Assembly (NCBI GenBank): GCA_046328715.1
Contig: JAXLWB010000032.1
Location: 1-64,000 of the forward strand
Direction: 5' to 3'
From: JAXLWB01 sp046328715
GTDB lineage: Bacteria > Chloroflexota > Anaerolineae > Caldilineales > Caldilineaceae
Length of the DNA: 64,000 nucleotides
The notes under the pieces were generated by a model that had not been told where the DNA came from, ran no database searches, and saw only the letters and a list, made by a program, of their open reading frames with translations. The position numbers were made by a program, and so were the translations under genes. The first letter of the stretch is position 1. Each line of letters opens with the position of its first letter. Below are positions 63,858-64,000 of this stretch, one piece after another.

Positions 63858-64000
63858 AGTCTTTCGGCTCCTGCTGTGTAGTACAGTGAATGCCACCACC
63901 ACCGGCTGCGATTCCATCAATATTAATCTGCACAATCGCCCGTTTTGGGAAGAGCTTTTGCAGCGTTTGTTTGGCAGCCACGTCAGTTTTGGGATCGCCA
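63858..64000 (-). CDS. Agmatine deiminase family, C-terminal end (5' part outside window)
   Basis: Only the last 47 codons are visible, ending TGA at 63858. GGGGIHCTTQQEP carries the catalytic Cys of agmatine deiminases (AguA) and bacterial peptidylarginine deiminase-like enzymes, which convert agmatine to N-carbamoylputrescine and ammonia. This points to putrescine synthesis from arginine. The rest lies beyond the window. Confidence 0.88.

Overview
The window looks like a chromosomal segment of a filamentous or multicellular Chloroflexota bacterium (Caldilineae/Herpetosiphon-like level; the genus cannot be fixed from sequence alone). The reasons are a SARP-type regulator fused to an NB-ARC ATPase, secreted proteins with Thr/Pro linkers, cohesin and dockerin-like modules and the recurrent C-terminal tail Y-L-P-L/M-x-x-R/K, and a dense set of CHAT, caspase, NACHT and MoxR-VWA genes. 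No rRNA, tRNA, prophage or CRISPR array was found.

Layout. 0-3.4 kb: partial SARP regulator, a decayed secreted protein and a very small membrane protein. 3.9-8.0 kb: an ArsR-controlled cluster (MBL hydrolase, ArsR, a flavoprotein with a tail of vicinal cysteine pairs, MFS exporter). 8.2-18.7 kb: secreted redox proteins (cohesin protein; PQQ-type sugar dehydrogenase with haem motif, cohesin and dockerin) and a copper-amine-oxidase-like cluster with a membrane polyferredoxin. 18.9-30 kb: housekeeping and stress genes (MsrB, MsrA, SelO, GNAT, SDRs, ArsR-DUF2087, DUF4143 ATPase, MFS), including an AhpD-like protein whose second CxxC cysteine is an in-frame TGA followed by a bSECIS-like hairpin, so a probable selenoprotein. 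31.1-33.1 kb: a degenerate 43-bp tandem array and a RAYT transposase among REP-like hairpins.

33.1-44.9 kb is a biological-conflict island on the minus strand. A five-gene operon with overlapping stop and start codons (trypsin-co-occurring protein, ChlI/MoxR AAA+, ChlD/VWA, CHAT protease, NACHT-formylglycine enzyme) lies between a caspase-like protease and a second NACHT gene. The caspase and the second NACHT share a short Gly-rich motif that could be a homotypic adaptor. Several of these genes carry frameshifts. 44.9-47.6 kb holds a second RAYT with its own 104-bp hairpin repeats. 47.7-54.5 kb holds two large frameshifted surface proteins. 55-64 kb holds a sugar ABC ATPase, a SnoaL/VOC protein, an SMR pump, a STAND-TPR regulator, a GNAT and the end of an agmatine deiminase.

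Many gene ends carry a long inverted repeat, each built from its own short direct repeats. Frameshifts concentrate in 35-51 kb, so decay and assembly error both have to be considered there.
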